9,338 nt of DNA from Clostridiales bacterium (GCA_003452395.1 DMOI01000033.1:19871-29208), one strand, 5' to 3'. Positions 1-6,838 are shown, counted from the first letter of the stretch. Numbers and translations: made by a program. The notes: generated from the letters alone by a model not told the origin.

Positions 1-23
1 TTCGGTCCTGTCCTTATATGCAT
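1..23 (-). CDS. 5' end of a gene running off the left edge
   Basis: On the minus strand an ATG at 23-21 opens a frame reading MHIRTGP before the window ends. A good Shine-Dalgarno sequence, AGGTGGAG (complement of 28-35), sits 4 bases upstream. It lies 43 bases beyond the stop of the 67-636 gene on the same strand, so the two could be co-transcribed. Seven codons are too few to name a product; the call rests only on the ribosome binding site, the start codon and the spacing. Confidence 0.4.
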
Positions 24-66
24 GTTTCTCCACCTATTAAAATTCATAACTCTCTGGCTTTTCGTA

Positions 67-636
67 CTAATTTGTATCAGGGTATTTTCTTTCCTGATCA
101 TAATTCTTGTATCCTGAATTTTCATACTTACTGCTACTCCCAAAAATAAGTTCTACAGTTTCATTAACTTTTTGTAGTACACTCTTGTCACTTTCAGAAA
201 AGTCCCCCTGACTTTCTAATTTTGGTTCTTTCTCTGATTTTTCTGCTGATTGGATCTCTGTTTTTGACCAAATGTAGTTATATTCATTTTTAAAGGCACT
301 TAGCATTTCACGTGCATTTTTTATATCTCCTCCCAATATTCTTTTGGCACAAGATATACTTTTATTCAATGCTTTATTATCTTTTAATCCTAACTCTTCT
401 TGTATTTTCTTTTTAGGTATATTTAATATCTCACTCATTATCAGCGAATCTATTTGCTCTTCAGATAGTCCATTATACATGTTCTCACTAAAGTATGCTT
501 TTAAATTATAACGTATCATTGGATCATACTTAGCTATTTCTGGTTCAAGCACTAATTTTTGCTCTGCAATTATGCAATCATTTTTTGCCACTAAACCACA
601 CTTACCTACCTTTGACTTTGGTGTCAATTTTGGCAT
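67..636 (-). CDS. Hypothetical 189-aa protein, possible HTH-like middle, maybe 5'-truncated
   Basis: I do not recognise this protein. It is hydrophilic, with no signal peptide or membrane segment. Residues about 55-100 are predicted helical and contain IPKKKIQEELGLKDNKAL, which resembles the helix-turn-helix of sigma-region-4 or phage small-terminase proteins; that resemblance is weak and is inference only. The last 60 residues are a charged, Ser/Glu/Lys-rich tail that looks disordered. The ATG at 636 has no Shine-Dalgarno sequence, and only 10 bases separate it from the end of the L,D-transpeptidase relic at 647. A TGA closes the same frame just upstream. The native 5' end and promoter were therefore probably lost when the two pieces were joined, and the gene may be unexpressed or depend on read-through. 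It could be a plasmid or phage accessory protein. Confidence 0.55.
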   Translation of the reverse strand: MPKLTPKSKVGKCGLVAKNDCIIAEQKLVLEPEIAKYDPMIRYNLKAYFSENMYNGLSEEQIDSLIMSEILNIPKKKIQEELGLKDNKALNKSISCAKRILGGDIKNAREMLSAFKNEYNYIWSKTEIQSAEKSEKEPKLESQGDFSESDKSVLQKVNETVELIFGSSSKYENSGYKNYDQERKYPDTN

Positions 637-646
637 GGATTTTATG

Positions 647-924
647 CAGCATATACATCAGCACCACGCGTACCAGACTTTAGAATACGGTAGTAGCTAC
701 CGAATGGTCCATAGAGTCCTTGTGTTATAGTCACTCTCGTGCCGTGTGGAATGAGTTTGTATAGTTCCTTTACATCTTTATTATATATACGGATACAACC
801 GTGAGATGTATTTGAGCCAATCTGTCCTTGAAAATCTCTGGTACCGTGTATGCCGTACAGTCCCCATTCAGAGTACCATATGGCACTCGGGGATAATTAC
901 TTGTCTGAGAAAAACTTTGAAGTG
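647..924 (-). pseudogene. L,D-transpeptidase (YkuD) relic, copy 1
   Basis: L,D-transpeptidases make 3-3 cross-links in peptidoglycan outside the membrane, using a catalytic cysteine in an SHGCIR-type motif. Here the minus strand encodes YGIHGTRDFQGQIG, then SHGCIR (complement of 789-806), then IPHGTRVTI and the start of a peptidoglycan-binding domain ending GADVYA. It then hits a junction-made stop (GCA TAA) near 643. The C-terminal domain seen in copy 2 is absent. The upstream half of the catalytic domain is missing, and a TAA interrupts the frame before the YGIHGT segment (near 898). No start codon or ribosome binding site exists. The segment matches 4726-5001 base for base over most of its length (roughly four-fifths identical by eye) in the same orientation. 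It is a relic, not a working enzyme. Confidence 0.85.
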
Positions 925-1024
925 TCCCATATCTGGGTGCTTCAGAGCTTTTTGCATGAGCTTTGGAGGGAGTGGTTAGACATACGAATAATAAAAATTT
1001 ATATGCATAAAATATAAAAAAGGC

Positions 1025-1053
1025 TTGACAATTTTAAAATAATCGGCTAAAAT
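1025..1053 (+). promoter_or_regulatory. Sigma-A promoter of the first AAA ATPase gene
   Basis: TTGACA at 1025-1030 and TAAAAT at 1048-1053 are separated by exactly 17 bases. The predicted transcript start near 1060 gives a leader of under 30 bases before the TTG start at 1089. The -35 is a perfect consensus, so this should be a strong promoter unless it is repressed. Confidence 0.8.
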
Positions 1054-1068
1054 AAAGTTATATTTTAG
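1047..1068. promoter_or_regulatory. Operator-like inverted repeat over the -10 and start site
   Basis: Perfect 8-bp arms CTAAAATA (1047-1054) and TATTTTAG (1061-1068) are separated by 6 bases. The repeat covers the -10 box and the predicted transcription start of the ATPase gene, where a repressor would block polymerase. The arms are AT-rich, so chance is a real alternative. No dedicated repressor gene is adjacent. Confidence 0.35.
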
Positions 1069-1088
1069 ATTAGACGGAGGCGGATGTT

Positions 1089-2303
1089 TTGTACATTAAC
1101 CGTAACATAGAAAAAACGATAGAAAATGTGAATAAAACATTCCCAGTCCTTTTGATTACAGGACCGAGGCAAGTGGGAAAGACAACGATGCTAAAAAAAC
1201 TAGCGAGTGATGATAGACAATATGTGACACTAGATGATCCTATGATTAGGGAAATGGCAGTAAATGAGCCGGCGCTTTTTTTGCAAAGATATGTGCCACC
1301 AGTGATTATTGATGAAATTCAGTATGCACCTGGGTTATTAACGTACATCAAAATGTATGTTGATGAGAAAAAGCAGAACGGACTTTTTTGGCTTACGGGA
1401 TCACAGATGTTCCATATGATGAAGCATGCAAGTGAATCACTTGCGGGGAGAGTAGGAATATTACATTTGCTAGGACTATCGAATGCTGAGGTGCTAGGAA
1501 AAACAAGTGAACATTTCATCATCGATAAGGACAAACTATTACAAGAGGTGAAGACTCTTAAATCACAAACCTTGACAGAAGTATACCAAACGATATTTAA
1601 GGGTGGAATGCCAGTACTCTATACAGAGGATACAAATACAGATATCTTTTTCGCCTCTTACATGCAAACTTACTTGCAAAGAGATATAAGAGATATAACA
1701 CAGGTCGGAGATGAACTGGCATTCTTTAGGTTTATCACATGTGTAGCTGCAAGGACAGCTCAAATGTTGAATTATGCGGAAATAGCAAAAGAAGTAGGCA
1801 TCAGTGCACCAACAGCAAAACAATGGTTGTCTATTCTTGTATCTTCGGGTATTGTGTATTTGTTGGAACCGTATTATAATAATGCACTCAAACGAATTGT
1901 AAAAACACCAAAACTATATTTCTTGGATACGGGACTGTGTACATACTTAACAAAATGGGGCACACCGGAGACATTAGAAGCAGGTGCAATGTCAGGTGCG
2001 ATATTTGAAACTTGGGTGGTTAGCGAAATCATAAAAAGCTACTATAACGAAGGAAAAAGACCGCCGCTATATTACTATAGGGATAAAGATATGAAAGAGA
2101 TAGACGTGATCATATATGAAAATGGGACAGTATATCCGGTAGAGATAAAGAAAAGCGGAAATCCAGGCAAGGATGCAATCAAAAACTTTGGTGTGCTTGA
2201 AGCAAATGGACTTAAGGTAGGTATAGGAGCTGTGATTTGCATGACACAAGATTTGATACCAATCGATAAAAACAATTGGTATGTGCCAGTTTGGTTGATA
2301 TGA
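1089..2303 (+). CDS. AAA_14 / DUF4143 family ATPase (first copy)
   Basis: A cytoplasmic P-loop ATPase of the AAA_14 plus DUF4143 architecture, full length for the family at 404 aa. The Walker A is GPRQVGKT (residues 25-32), the Walker B is VIIDE (72-76), and LTGSQ (102-106) fits sensor 1. The conserved GGMP follows at 172-175, then a winged-helix-like segment at about 226-262 and the PKLYFLDTGL strand (274-283). The C-terminal DUF4143 part carries EID (337-339) and VEIK (351-354), the spacing of a PD-(D/E)XK nuclease-like core. The biological role of the family is not settled; ligand or partner recognition in accessory loci is often proposed. The start is TTG at 1089, chosen because GGAGG (1076-1080) lies 8 bases upstream and no in-frame ATG fits. 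It is monocistronic or leads the block. No terminator is visible after it. Confidence 0.9.
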   Translation: MYINRNIEKTIENVNKTFPVLLITGPRQVGKTTMLKKLASDDRQYVTLDDPMIREMAVNEPALFLQRYVPPVIIDEIQYAPGLLTYIKMYVDEKKQNGLFWLTGSQMFHMMKHASESLAGRVGILHLLGLSNAEVLGKTSEHFIIDKDKLLQEVKTLKSQTLTEVYQTIFKGGMPVLYTEDTNTDIFFASYMQTYLQRDIRDITQVGDELAFFRFITCVAARTAQMLNYAEIAKEVGISAPTAKQWLSILVSSGIVYLLEPYYNNALKRIVKTPKLYFLDTGLCTYLTKWGTPETLEAGAMSGAIFETWVVSEIIKSYYNEGKRPPLYYYRDKDMKEIDVIIYENGTVYPVEIKKSGNPGKDAIKNFGVLEANGLKVGIGAVICMTQDLIPIDKNNWYVPVWLI

Positions 2304-2377
2304 AAGATGTGAAATGATAGATAGATTTTACCCAGCAAAGTAAAACCTGAAGAAACAATTTTACCGTTGATGATTAA

Positions 2378-2608
2378 ATTTGGCAAGAAAGGTTACCAAC
2401 CGCTAAAAGTAATTCGGTAGAAGATGTTGCAAAGTCAGGAAAATATACAGAAGTGAATGATGAAATAGCAGATGTTTTTTTATTCTTATTAAGTATGTGT
2501 AATGCATTAAGAATAAACATGTTAGAAGCATTAGTACATAAAGAGCAAGAAAATGTTGATAGGGTATGGATAAAAATATCTTTGCAATTTATGAAACTTA
2601 TGGTATAA
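2378..2608 (+). pseudogene. MazG-family nucleotide pyrophosphohydrolase relic
   Basis: An open frame after a TAA at 2375 reads WQERLPTAKSNSV and then GKYTEVNDEIADV, ending with the tail FLFLLSMCN and EALVHKEQENVDRVW. This matches the MazG-like fold (FP-T-x-x-S start, ExxD metal-binding helix, KxxxNxxRVW end). MazG enzymes hydrolyse NTPs or (p)ppGpp to monophosphates using EExxE and ExxD helices. Here the ExxD helix survives (EIAD), but the first EExxE helix seems deleted between NSV and EDVAK. There is no start codon or ribosome binding site, and the C-terminus runs into unrelated sequence after RVW. It is most likely an inactive remnant. The assignment comes from pattern recognition of the family, not a search. 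Confidence 0.6.
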
Positions 2609-2609
2609 T
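2582..2609 (+). promoter_or_regulatory. Promoter of the AbiE operon
   Basis: TTGCAA at 2582-2587, a 16-base spacer, and a perfect TATAAT at 2604-2609 preceded by TGG (extended -10). The predicted start near 2616 leaves about 45 bases before the antitoxin ATG. That leader contains the 10-bp palindrome ATATGCATAT at 2628-2637, a possible site for autorepression by AbiEi, which represses its own promoter in characterised systems. The -10 lies inside the last codons of the MazG relic. Confidence 0.65.
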
Positions 2610-2661
2610 GCACTTATATACAGGCTAATATGCATATAAAGCAGGTAAAGAGGTGCAAAAA

Positions 2662-3258
2662 ATGAGAAAAACAGATACAATGGAACGAATTTTTAACGAA
2701 AATAATGGTATAGTGCAAACATCAGTGCTAAAAGAGGCTGGTGTAACAAGCAGGCAGATTGCAAAACTAGTTGAAGACGGTGTGATTGCAAAGATCAAGC
2801 ACGGATATTATGAATATACCGAACACAACGTAGACGAGAAGGTAATCATATCGAAGCTATTTCCAGATGCCATTATGTGCCTACACAGCGCACTATATAT
2901 CTATGAATATACAGATCGTGTGCCTAGCTACTGGCAGTTGGCTGTTGATAAATCTACAGAAGGAAGCAAATATAACATTACATATCCAAGAGTAAAGCCA
3001 GTATATGTGAGTAAAACATATCTTAATATAGGTGCTACGATGCACGAAACAAATGGGGTTCGATTTAAAATATATGATAAAGAAAGGACCATTTGTGATT
3101 GTTTAAGATACATCAATAAAATGGACACAGAAGTATTTAACAAGGCGATAAAAGCATATATAAGTGACAGCGACAGAAATATAGGAAAACTTATAGAGTA
3201 TGGGAAGTTACTTAGAGTTAGCAAAAAAATCAAGACATATGTGGAGGTTTGGCTATGA
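2662..3258 (+). CDS. abiEi: AbiEi antitoxin of a type IV toxin-antitoxin system
   Basis: AbiEi is the transcriptional autorepressor and antitoxin of the AbiE system, which in known examples neutralises the toxin without direct binding. The protein has an N-terminal winged helix (residues about 6-52, with GVTSRQIAKLVEDGVIAKIKHG) followed by the AbiEi body. The body includes LHSALYIYEYTDRVP and the family signature YDKERTICDCLR (138-149). The frame is intact and 198 aa is normal. I prefer ATG 2662 over the in-frame GTG at 2653, because AAAGAGGTG itself is the ribosome binding site, 6 bases before that ATG. The stop overlaps the toxin ATG as ATGA (3255-3258), the usual translational coupling. 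The partner toxin is broken, so this is an orphan antitoxin that may still repress its promoter. Confidence 0.9.
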   Translation: MRKTDTMERIFNENNGIVQTSVLKEAGVTSRQIAKLVEDGVIAKIKHGYYEYTEHNVDEKVIISKLFPDAIMCLHSALYIYEYTDRVPSYWQLAVDKSTEGSKYNITYPRVKPVYVSKTYLNIGATMHETNGVRFKIYDKERTICDCLRYINKMDTEVFNKAIKAYISDSDRNIGKLIEYGKLLRVSKKIKTYVEVWL

Positions 3259-4017
3259 GTAAAGATTTGGTGCATCGATAATTGCAAGATTAAAGAATAA
3301 AGCAAAAGTGATGGATATTCAGCCACAAATGCTTTTGTTATCAGGACTTTCAAATGAGGAGTCAGTGGTAAAAGACATGGTAGAGAGAATCATAAGAACA
3401 AAGACTAAGAATGACTTTGTAGAAATAGAAATAAACAAGATGGGCAAAATAGCCGAACAAAGGGATTACGGAGGCTGGAGGATTAGTCTTATCGGGAAAA
3501 TAAAGAATACAGTCACACCATTTACGATAGATATTGGAGTTGGAGACGTAGTATTTCCTGAAAAGGTAAAAAGGACATTAAATACATTGCTTGATGGGTT
3601 TGAACATCCTGAGATATATACATATTCTTTTGAGTCTACAATAGCAGAAAAATTTGATGCAATGTTAGATAGACTAGAAGGAAATGGTAGGATGAAATAT
3701 TTCTATGATATTTATCATTTGACAATGACAAACAACTTTTTTGGCAAAGATGTAAAGGAAGCTGTAAGAGCGACGCTTGCTAATAGAAGAACACGATACA
3801 ATGATGAATCTATGAAACGCATAAAAAATTTCGTTAGCGATACGGATATGGTAAATAGGTGGTCGAAATTTGTTAATGACTCTGTGAAGGTGGACTTAAG
3901 CTTTGAAATGGTAACAGAACAAATTACAAGGTTTATGGAACCGATACTGCAAGTATATTAGCGGATACACCATTCATGAAGGTGTGGGACTGCGAGAAGC
4001 GAGAATGGATTTTGTAG
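3255..4017 (+). pseudogene. abiEii: AbiEii toxin (nucleotidyltransferase) pseudogene with three lesions
   Basis: AbiEii toxins are polymerase-beta-like nucleotidyltransferases. Here ATG 3255 reads MSKDLV, then stops at 3279-3281. A one-base deletion near 3270 restores the family sequence ASIIARLKNKAKVMDIQPQ in another frame. After QMLLL the sequence jumps to SNEESVVKDMV, so the central ~45-50 residues carrying the KGG and R-x-T-x-D-x-D active-site motifs are missing. The rest is recognisable: YGGWRISL, TIDIGVGDVVFPEK, and EKFDAMLDRLEGNGRMKYFYDIYHL. The frame stops at 3959-3961, but another frame continues with DTPFMKVWDCEKREW to TAG 4015-4017, matching the usual D-x-x-F-x-x-x-WD end. This implies a second one-base deletion near 3945. 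The catalytic core is gone, so activity is not expected. Length and motif comparison is from memory of the family. Confidence 0.85.
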
Positions 4018-4031
4018 GGAGGCAGATAAGG

Positions 4032-4430
4032 ATGAAAACACTGACAATTAAACAACCATATGCAAGCCTTATCATCAAAGGTTATAAAGAATATGAGTTT
4101 CGTACATGGAAGACCAAATACCGTGGAGAATTTTTCATTCATGCAGGACAAAGTATTGATAAAAAAGCACTTGAGACAAGATTTAAGGGGTATGACTTAA
4201 GTGATATGCCAACGGGAGTCATACTAGGAAAAGTAACTCTGACAGATTGCGTGAAAATTACCCCAGAACTTGCGGAAAAGTTGAATAAAGGAGATAAAAA
4301 CGTGTATGGATCATGGCTAGCAGAGTATGATGGATATGGGTTTAAGTTAGAAGATGTAGTAGAATTTGAGGATAAGCCGAAGGCAAAGGGGAAGCTTAGC
4401 TTTTGGGAATATAATGAAGGAGTGAAATAG
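4032..4430 (+). CDS. ASCH-domain protein
   Basis: A 132-aa single-domain protein of the ASCH superfamily (PUA-like beta-barrel fold linked to RNA or modified-nucleotide binding; some relatives are amidohydrolases). It opens MKTLTIKQPYASLII and carries the signature GYKEYEFR (17-24) with the WKTKYRGEFFIHAG strand after it, then VYGSWLAEYDGYGFKLEDV and KGKLSFWEY at the C-terminus. It appears complete. ATG 4032 is preferred over an in-frame GTG at 3984, because AGGGAGG (4016-4022) lies 9 bases before it and the family begins here. Its ribosome binding site overlaps the original toxin stop at 4015-4017, so it sits as the third gene of the AbiE operon. Substrate and function are unknown. Confidence 0.85.
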   Translation: MKTLTIKQPYASLIIKGYKEYEFRTWKTKYRGEFFIHAGQSIDKKALETRFKGYDLSDMPTGVILGKVTLTDCVKITPELAEKLNKGDKNVYGSWLAEYDGYGFKLEDVVEFEDKPKAKGKLSFWEYNEGVK

Positions 4431-4431
4431 C

Positions 4432-4572
4432 GTGAGACATAATATGAAGTTATTACCAGAGTCATTTGAAGAAATTGTTTCAGGTGCAAAGAATAGTATC
4501 ACAAATGGGGTCAGGTTTTCCAATTGGACATTTGAAACAAAAAAACTAGGGCATATCATTCAAATTGAATGA
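4432..4572 (+). pseudogene. 5' fragment of a second ASCH-domain gene
   Basis: A GTG at 4432 with AAGGAG (4418-4423) 8 bases upstream opens a 46-codon frame. Its first part, HNMKLLPESFEEIVSGAK, matches the start of a different ASCH subfamily (MKL-x-x-x-PF-x-x-I-x-x-G-x-K-T-I-E-x-R). The expected TIELR and everything after it are replaced by NSITNGV and unrelated residues, so the homology ends near 4490. The frame then runs through unrelated DNA into the end of the transpeptidase relic. The start is coupled to the upstream ASCH stop (1 base apart), suggesting two tandem ASCH genes before the truncation. The residual peptide is unlikely to fold. Confidence 0.55.
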
Positions 4573-5001
4573 ACCCCAGCTTTTTAAATTCTGTTACACC
4601 AATAGCGTTATGTACTCGCATCTTATTCTTTTTCTGAAACTTATTAATTGCATAGTCAGTATCCCTACCATATATCCCACTCACGTATCCATTGTAAAAC
4701 CCGAGTTCCTTGAGTTGCTTCTGAACAGCATATACATCAGCACCACGCGTACCAGACTTTAGCAAACGGTAGTAGCTACCGAATGGTCCGTAGAGGCCTT
4801 GTGTTATAGTTACCCTCGTGCCGTGGGGAATAATCTTATACAAAGCAGCGACATCCTTATTATACATACGTATGCAACCGTGTGAGGTATTCGAACCGAT
4901 CTGACTCTGATAATCTCTGGTACCGTGAATGCCGTACCGTCCCCAGGGTACGTTATTTCTGGTACACGAGATAACTACTTGCTGGATGCGGGTTTGAAGT
5001 G
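4556..5001 (-). pseudogene. L,D-transpeptidase (YkuD) relic with C-terminal PG-binding domain, copy 2
   Basis: The minus strand reads NNVPWGRYGIHGTRDYQ, then SHGCIR (complement of 4868-4885), IPHGTRVTI, and a linker. A PG_binding_1 domain follows (QKQLKELGFYNGYVSGIYG, then TDYAINKFQKKNKM), ending GFIQFE at a TGA (4556-4558). The catalytic Cys/His motif and the wall-binding domain are intact. Upstream of the catalytic motif the frame is open to a TAA near 5015, but it has no ATG, GTG or TTG until the Met inside the catalytic domain. The N-terminal half of the YkuD domain (the STG and TPxG segments) is also missing. It is therefore 5'-truncated. The part 4726-5001 repeats copy 1 (647-924); the PG-binding part exists only here. 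Confidence 0.85.
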
Positions 5002-5205
5002 AATTTGAATAGTGAAAATTTTAGAAAAGTTAGACAAGTTAGGTGAGTGATTTAAAACTTGGTACACGATGAAATGTTGTATTTGTGGGATTTATAGCGA
5101 TTTGGCATATGTACTGTTAACGTAGGGGGTGGTACGTTTGGCACATATTGAATAATTATGTAGAAAAGTGATGCATAATTTGTGTAATAAAATACAAAAA
5201 GTCGT

Positions 5206-5234
5206 TTGACTTTTGCAACTAGGTATGATACAAT
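5206..5234 (+). promoter_or_regulatory. Sigma-A promoter of the second AAA ATPase gene
   Basis: TTGACT at 5206-5211 and TACAAT at 5229-5234 with a 17-base spacer. The predicted start near 5241 leaves only about 24 leader bases before ATG 5265, much like the short leader of the first ATPase gene. The 5002-5205 stretch upstream holds no gene I can support; I see only two similar TTTGGCA boxes near 5100 and 5139. Confidence 0.75.
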
Positions 5235-5264
5235 AAAAGAAAAAAGCAAAGTAGAGGTGTTGGT

Positions 5265-6569
5265 ATGTACAGAAAGGCGATAGATGAATTAAAAAAATGG
5301 AAAGATAGTGGGACCAGAAAACCATTGATTATAAGAGGAGCAAGACAAGTAGGAAAGACATGGTTAATGAAAAGGTTTGGAGAAGAATGCTATAAGCAAT
5401 ATGCATATATAAATTTTGATAACAATGAGAGAATGGAAAATCTGTTCAAAGGAGATTTAAATATAGATAGATTAATTACTGCACTACAAATAGAGTCAGG
5501 TGTTACAATAGATGTAAGTAATACACTTATTATATTTGATGAGGTACAAGAAGTACCAAGAGCACTAACATCACTTAAATATTTTTATGAAAATGCTCCA
5601 CAGTATCATATTGTGTGTGCAGGGAGCTTACTAGGCGTTGCATTACACCCGGGTACATCTTTTCCAGTAGGTAAAGTGGACTTTACAGACTTATATCCAT
5701 TAAACTTTACTGAATTTATGATGGCTACAGGGAACGAAAATTTAGCAGAACTTTTGACGAAACAAGACTTTGGGTTGATTACAAGCTTTAAAGGAAGATA
5801 CATAGACTTGCTGAAACAATATTATTATGTAGGAGGAATGCCAGAGGCAGTTGCAAGCTTTATAGGAAAACAAGATTACAGCGAGGTTAGAGAAATACAA
5901 AAAAAATTATTATCAGCATATGAACAGGACTTTTCTAAACATGCACCAAATGAAACAGTACCGAGAATAAGAATGCTATGGAATAGCGTTCCATCACAAC
6001 TAGCCAAAGAAAATCGTAAATTTATATATGGACTTATAAGAGAAGGGGCAAGAGCAAAAGAGTATGAACTGGCTATGACATGGTTGCTTGATTGTGGGTT
6101 AATCTATAAAGTAGGTAGAGTATCAAAACCAGATATGCCACTCGCTGCTTATCAAGATATGAGTGCATTTAAACTGTTTATACTTGATGTTGGATTACTT
6201 TCAGCCTTGACTAGCCTAGATATAAAGTCAATATTAGAAGGAAATAAAATATTTGAAGAATTTAAAGGTTCACTTACAGAACAATATATACTACAACAAC
6301 TAGTTGCAACAAAAGAAGTAACACCTTACTACTGGTCGACGGATAAAGGAACAGCAGAGATAGACTTCATATTCCAAAGTGAAAGTGAGATTGTACCACT
6401 CGAAGTAAAAGCAGCAGAAAATTTGCAAGCAAAGAGTTTAAAAAGTTATTGTGCAAAGTATAATCCAAAGTATGCAATAAGGACATCAATGTCAGATTAT
6501 AGAAAAGAAGAATGGCTAACGAACTTGCCACTGTATGCAATTAATGTGATAGGTGAGATTGTGAAGTAA
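5265..6569 (+). CDS. AAA_14 / DUF4143 family ATPase (second, divergent copy)
   Basis: A complete 434-aa cytoplasmic P-loop ATPase with the same architecture as the gene at 1089-2303 but only distantly similar in sequence. The Walker A is GARQVGKT (residues 25-32), the Walker B is LIIFDEVQ (88-95), and AGSLLG (119-124) lies at sensor 1. GGMPEAV (190-196) is followed by a helical segment around 262-285 (KEYELAMTWLLDCGLIYKV), then FKLFILDVGLLSAL (302-315). The DUF4143 end carries EID (365-367) and LEVKA (379-383), with an upstream E339, the layout of a PD-(D/E)XK-like core. ATG 5265 is supported by AGAGGTG (5253-5259). It belongs to the larger subfamily that begins with a short helical lead (MYRKAIDELKKWK). 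A terminator hairpin follows 79 bases after the stop. Its cellular role is unknown. Confidence 0.92.
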   Translation: MYRKAIDELKKWKDSGTRKPLIIRGARQVGKTWLMKRFGEECYKQYAYINFDNNERMENLFKGDLNIDRLITALQIESGVTIDVSNTLIIFDEVQEVPRALTSLKYFYENAPQYHIVCAGSLLGVALHPGTSFPVGKVDFTDLYPLNFTEFMMATGNENLAELLTKQDFGLITSFKGRYIDLLKQYYYVGGMPEAVASFIGKQDYSEVREIQKKLLSAYEQDFSKHAPNETVPRIRMLWNSVPSQLAKENRKFIYGLIREGARAKEYELAMTWLLDCGLIYKVGRVSKPDMPLAAYQDMSAFKLFILDVGLLSALTSLDIKSILEGNKIFEEFKGSLTEQYILQQLVATKEVTPYYWSTDKGTAEIDFIFQSESEIVPLEVKAAENLQAKSLKSYCAKYNPKYAIRTSMSDYRKEEWLTNLPLYAINVIGEIVK

Positions 6570-6595
6570 TTTAATATAATCGAAAGACCTAGAAA

Positions 6596-6742
6596 ATGAT
6601 CAGAAAACAACTTGAAAAGTATGAAGAAACGCATATAAATTTTCTTACAGGACTTCTGCAATGGAAGTTCTTTTTATGTTTGGGGTGGTATTCGTATATG
6701 GCTGTGAGGTTGATGTTTAAGCTGTATGAAGGTTTTAAATAA
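6596..6742 (+). CDS. Uncertain 48-codon ORF across the terminator repeat
   Basis: An ATG at 6596 opens a 48-aa frame with a charged start (MIRKQLEKYEE) and a hydrophobic, aromatic end (KFFLCLGWYSYMAVRLMF). No Shine-Dalgarno sequence precedes it, and the frame runs straight through a terminator hairpin. In the second copy of the repeat (8937-9049) the aligned frame has several stops. I think it is more likely a chance frame than a gene, but a small membrane peptide is not excluded. Confidence 0.15.
   Translation: MIRKQLEKYEETHINFLTGLLQWKFFLCLGWYSYMAVRLMFKLYEGFK
6649..6675 (+). terminator. Rho-independent terminator after the second ATPase
   Basis: The arms 6649-6657 and 6663-6671 pair over 9 bp (two G-U pairs) around the loop GCAAT, followed by TTTTT at 6671-6675 and then AT. 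It lies 79 bases past the ATPase stop in the correct orientation. The same structure recurs at 8937-8966 with a paired one-base insertion in both arms. Confidence 0.7.
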
Positions 6743-6761
6743 AGGTAATATAAATTTATAC
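6649..6761. repeat. 113-bp terminator-bearing repeat, copy A
   Basis: A direct repeat of 8937-9049 with equal overall length. The left part is the hairpin terminator. 6702-6725 is identical base for base to 8992-9015, and 6753-6761 is identical to 9041-9049, at nearly the same internal spacing. The middle (6676-6701) is more diverged. Left of 6649 the two copies share nothing, so the hairpin marks a sharp edge. Confidence 0.75.
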
Positions 6762-6838
6762 GAAGGGTGGAAAGTGGGCACAGGACTAAATCTGAAATAA
6801 ATTATTTTACTAAAATACTATGAGAAATTATATGAAAA

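Noticed and set aside
2326..2345. TTTTAC / GTAAAA inverted pair as a terminator for the first ATPase
   Set aside because: It is only 6 AT-rich base pairs with no T-tract after it.
2075..2386. Minus-strand ORFs opposite the ATPase, AbiE and glycosylase genes
   Set aside because: They are complements of strongly supported plus-strand genes, with Phe/Ile/Ser/Leu-rich composition typical of antisense frames and no ribosome binding sites.
16..2637. ATATGCAT motif recurring at 16-23, 1001-1008 and 2628-2637
   Set aside because: It is tempting as a shared regulator site, but the DNA is AT-rich, the positions relative to starts differ, and one copy lies over a start codon. Only the 2628 palindrome is kept as a possible AbiEi site.
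4519..4528. 10-bp palindrome TCCAATTGGA as a terminator for the AbiE operon
   Set aside because: No loop can form in a perfect 10-bp palindrome without losing most pairs, and no T-tract follows on either strand close enough.
6596..6742. 48-codon ORF with a hydrophobic end as a possible small toxin
   Set aside because: It has no ribosome binding site, crosses a terminator, and the aligned frame in the second repeat copy is full of stops. It is kept only as a low-confidence feature.
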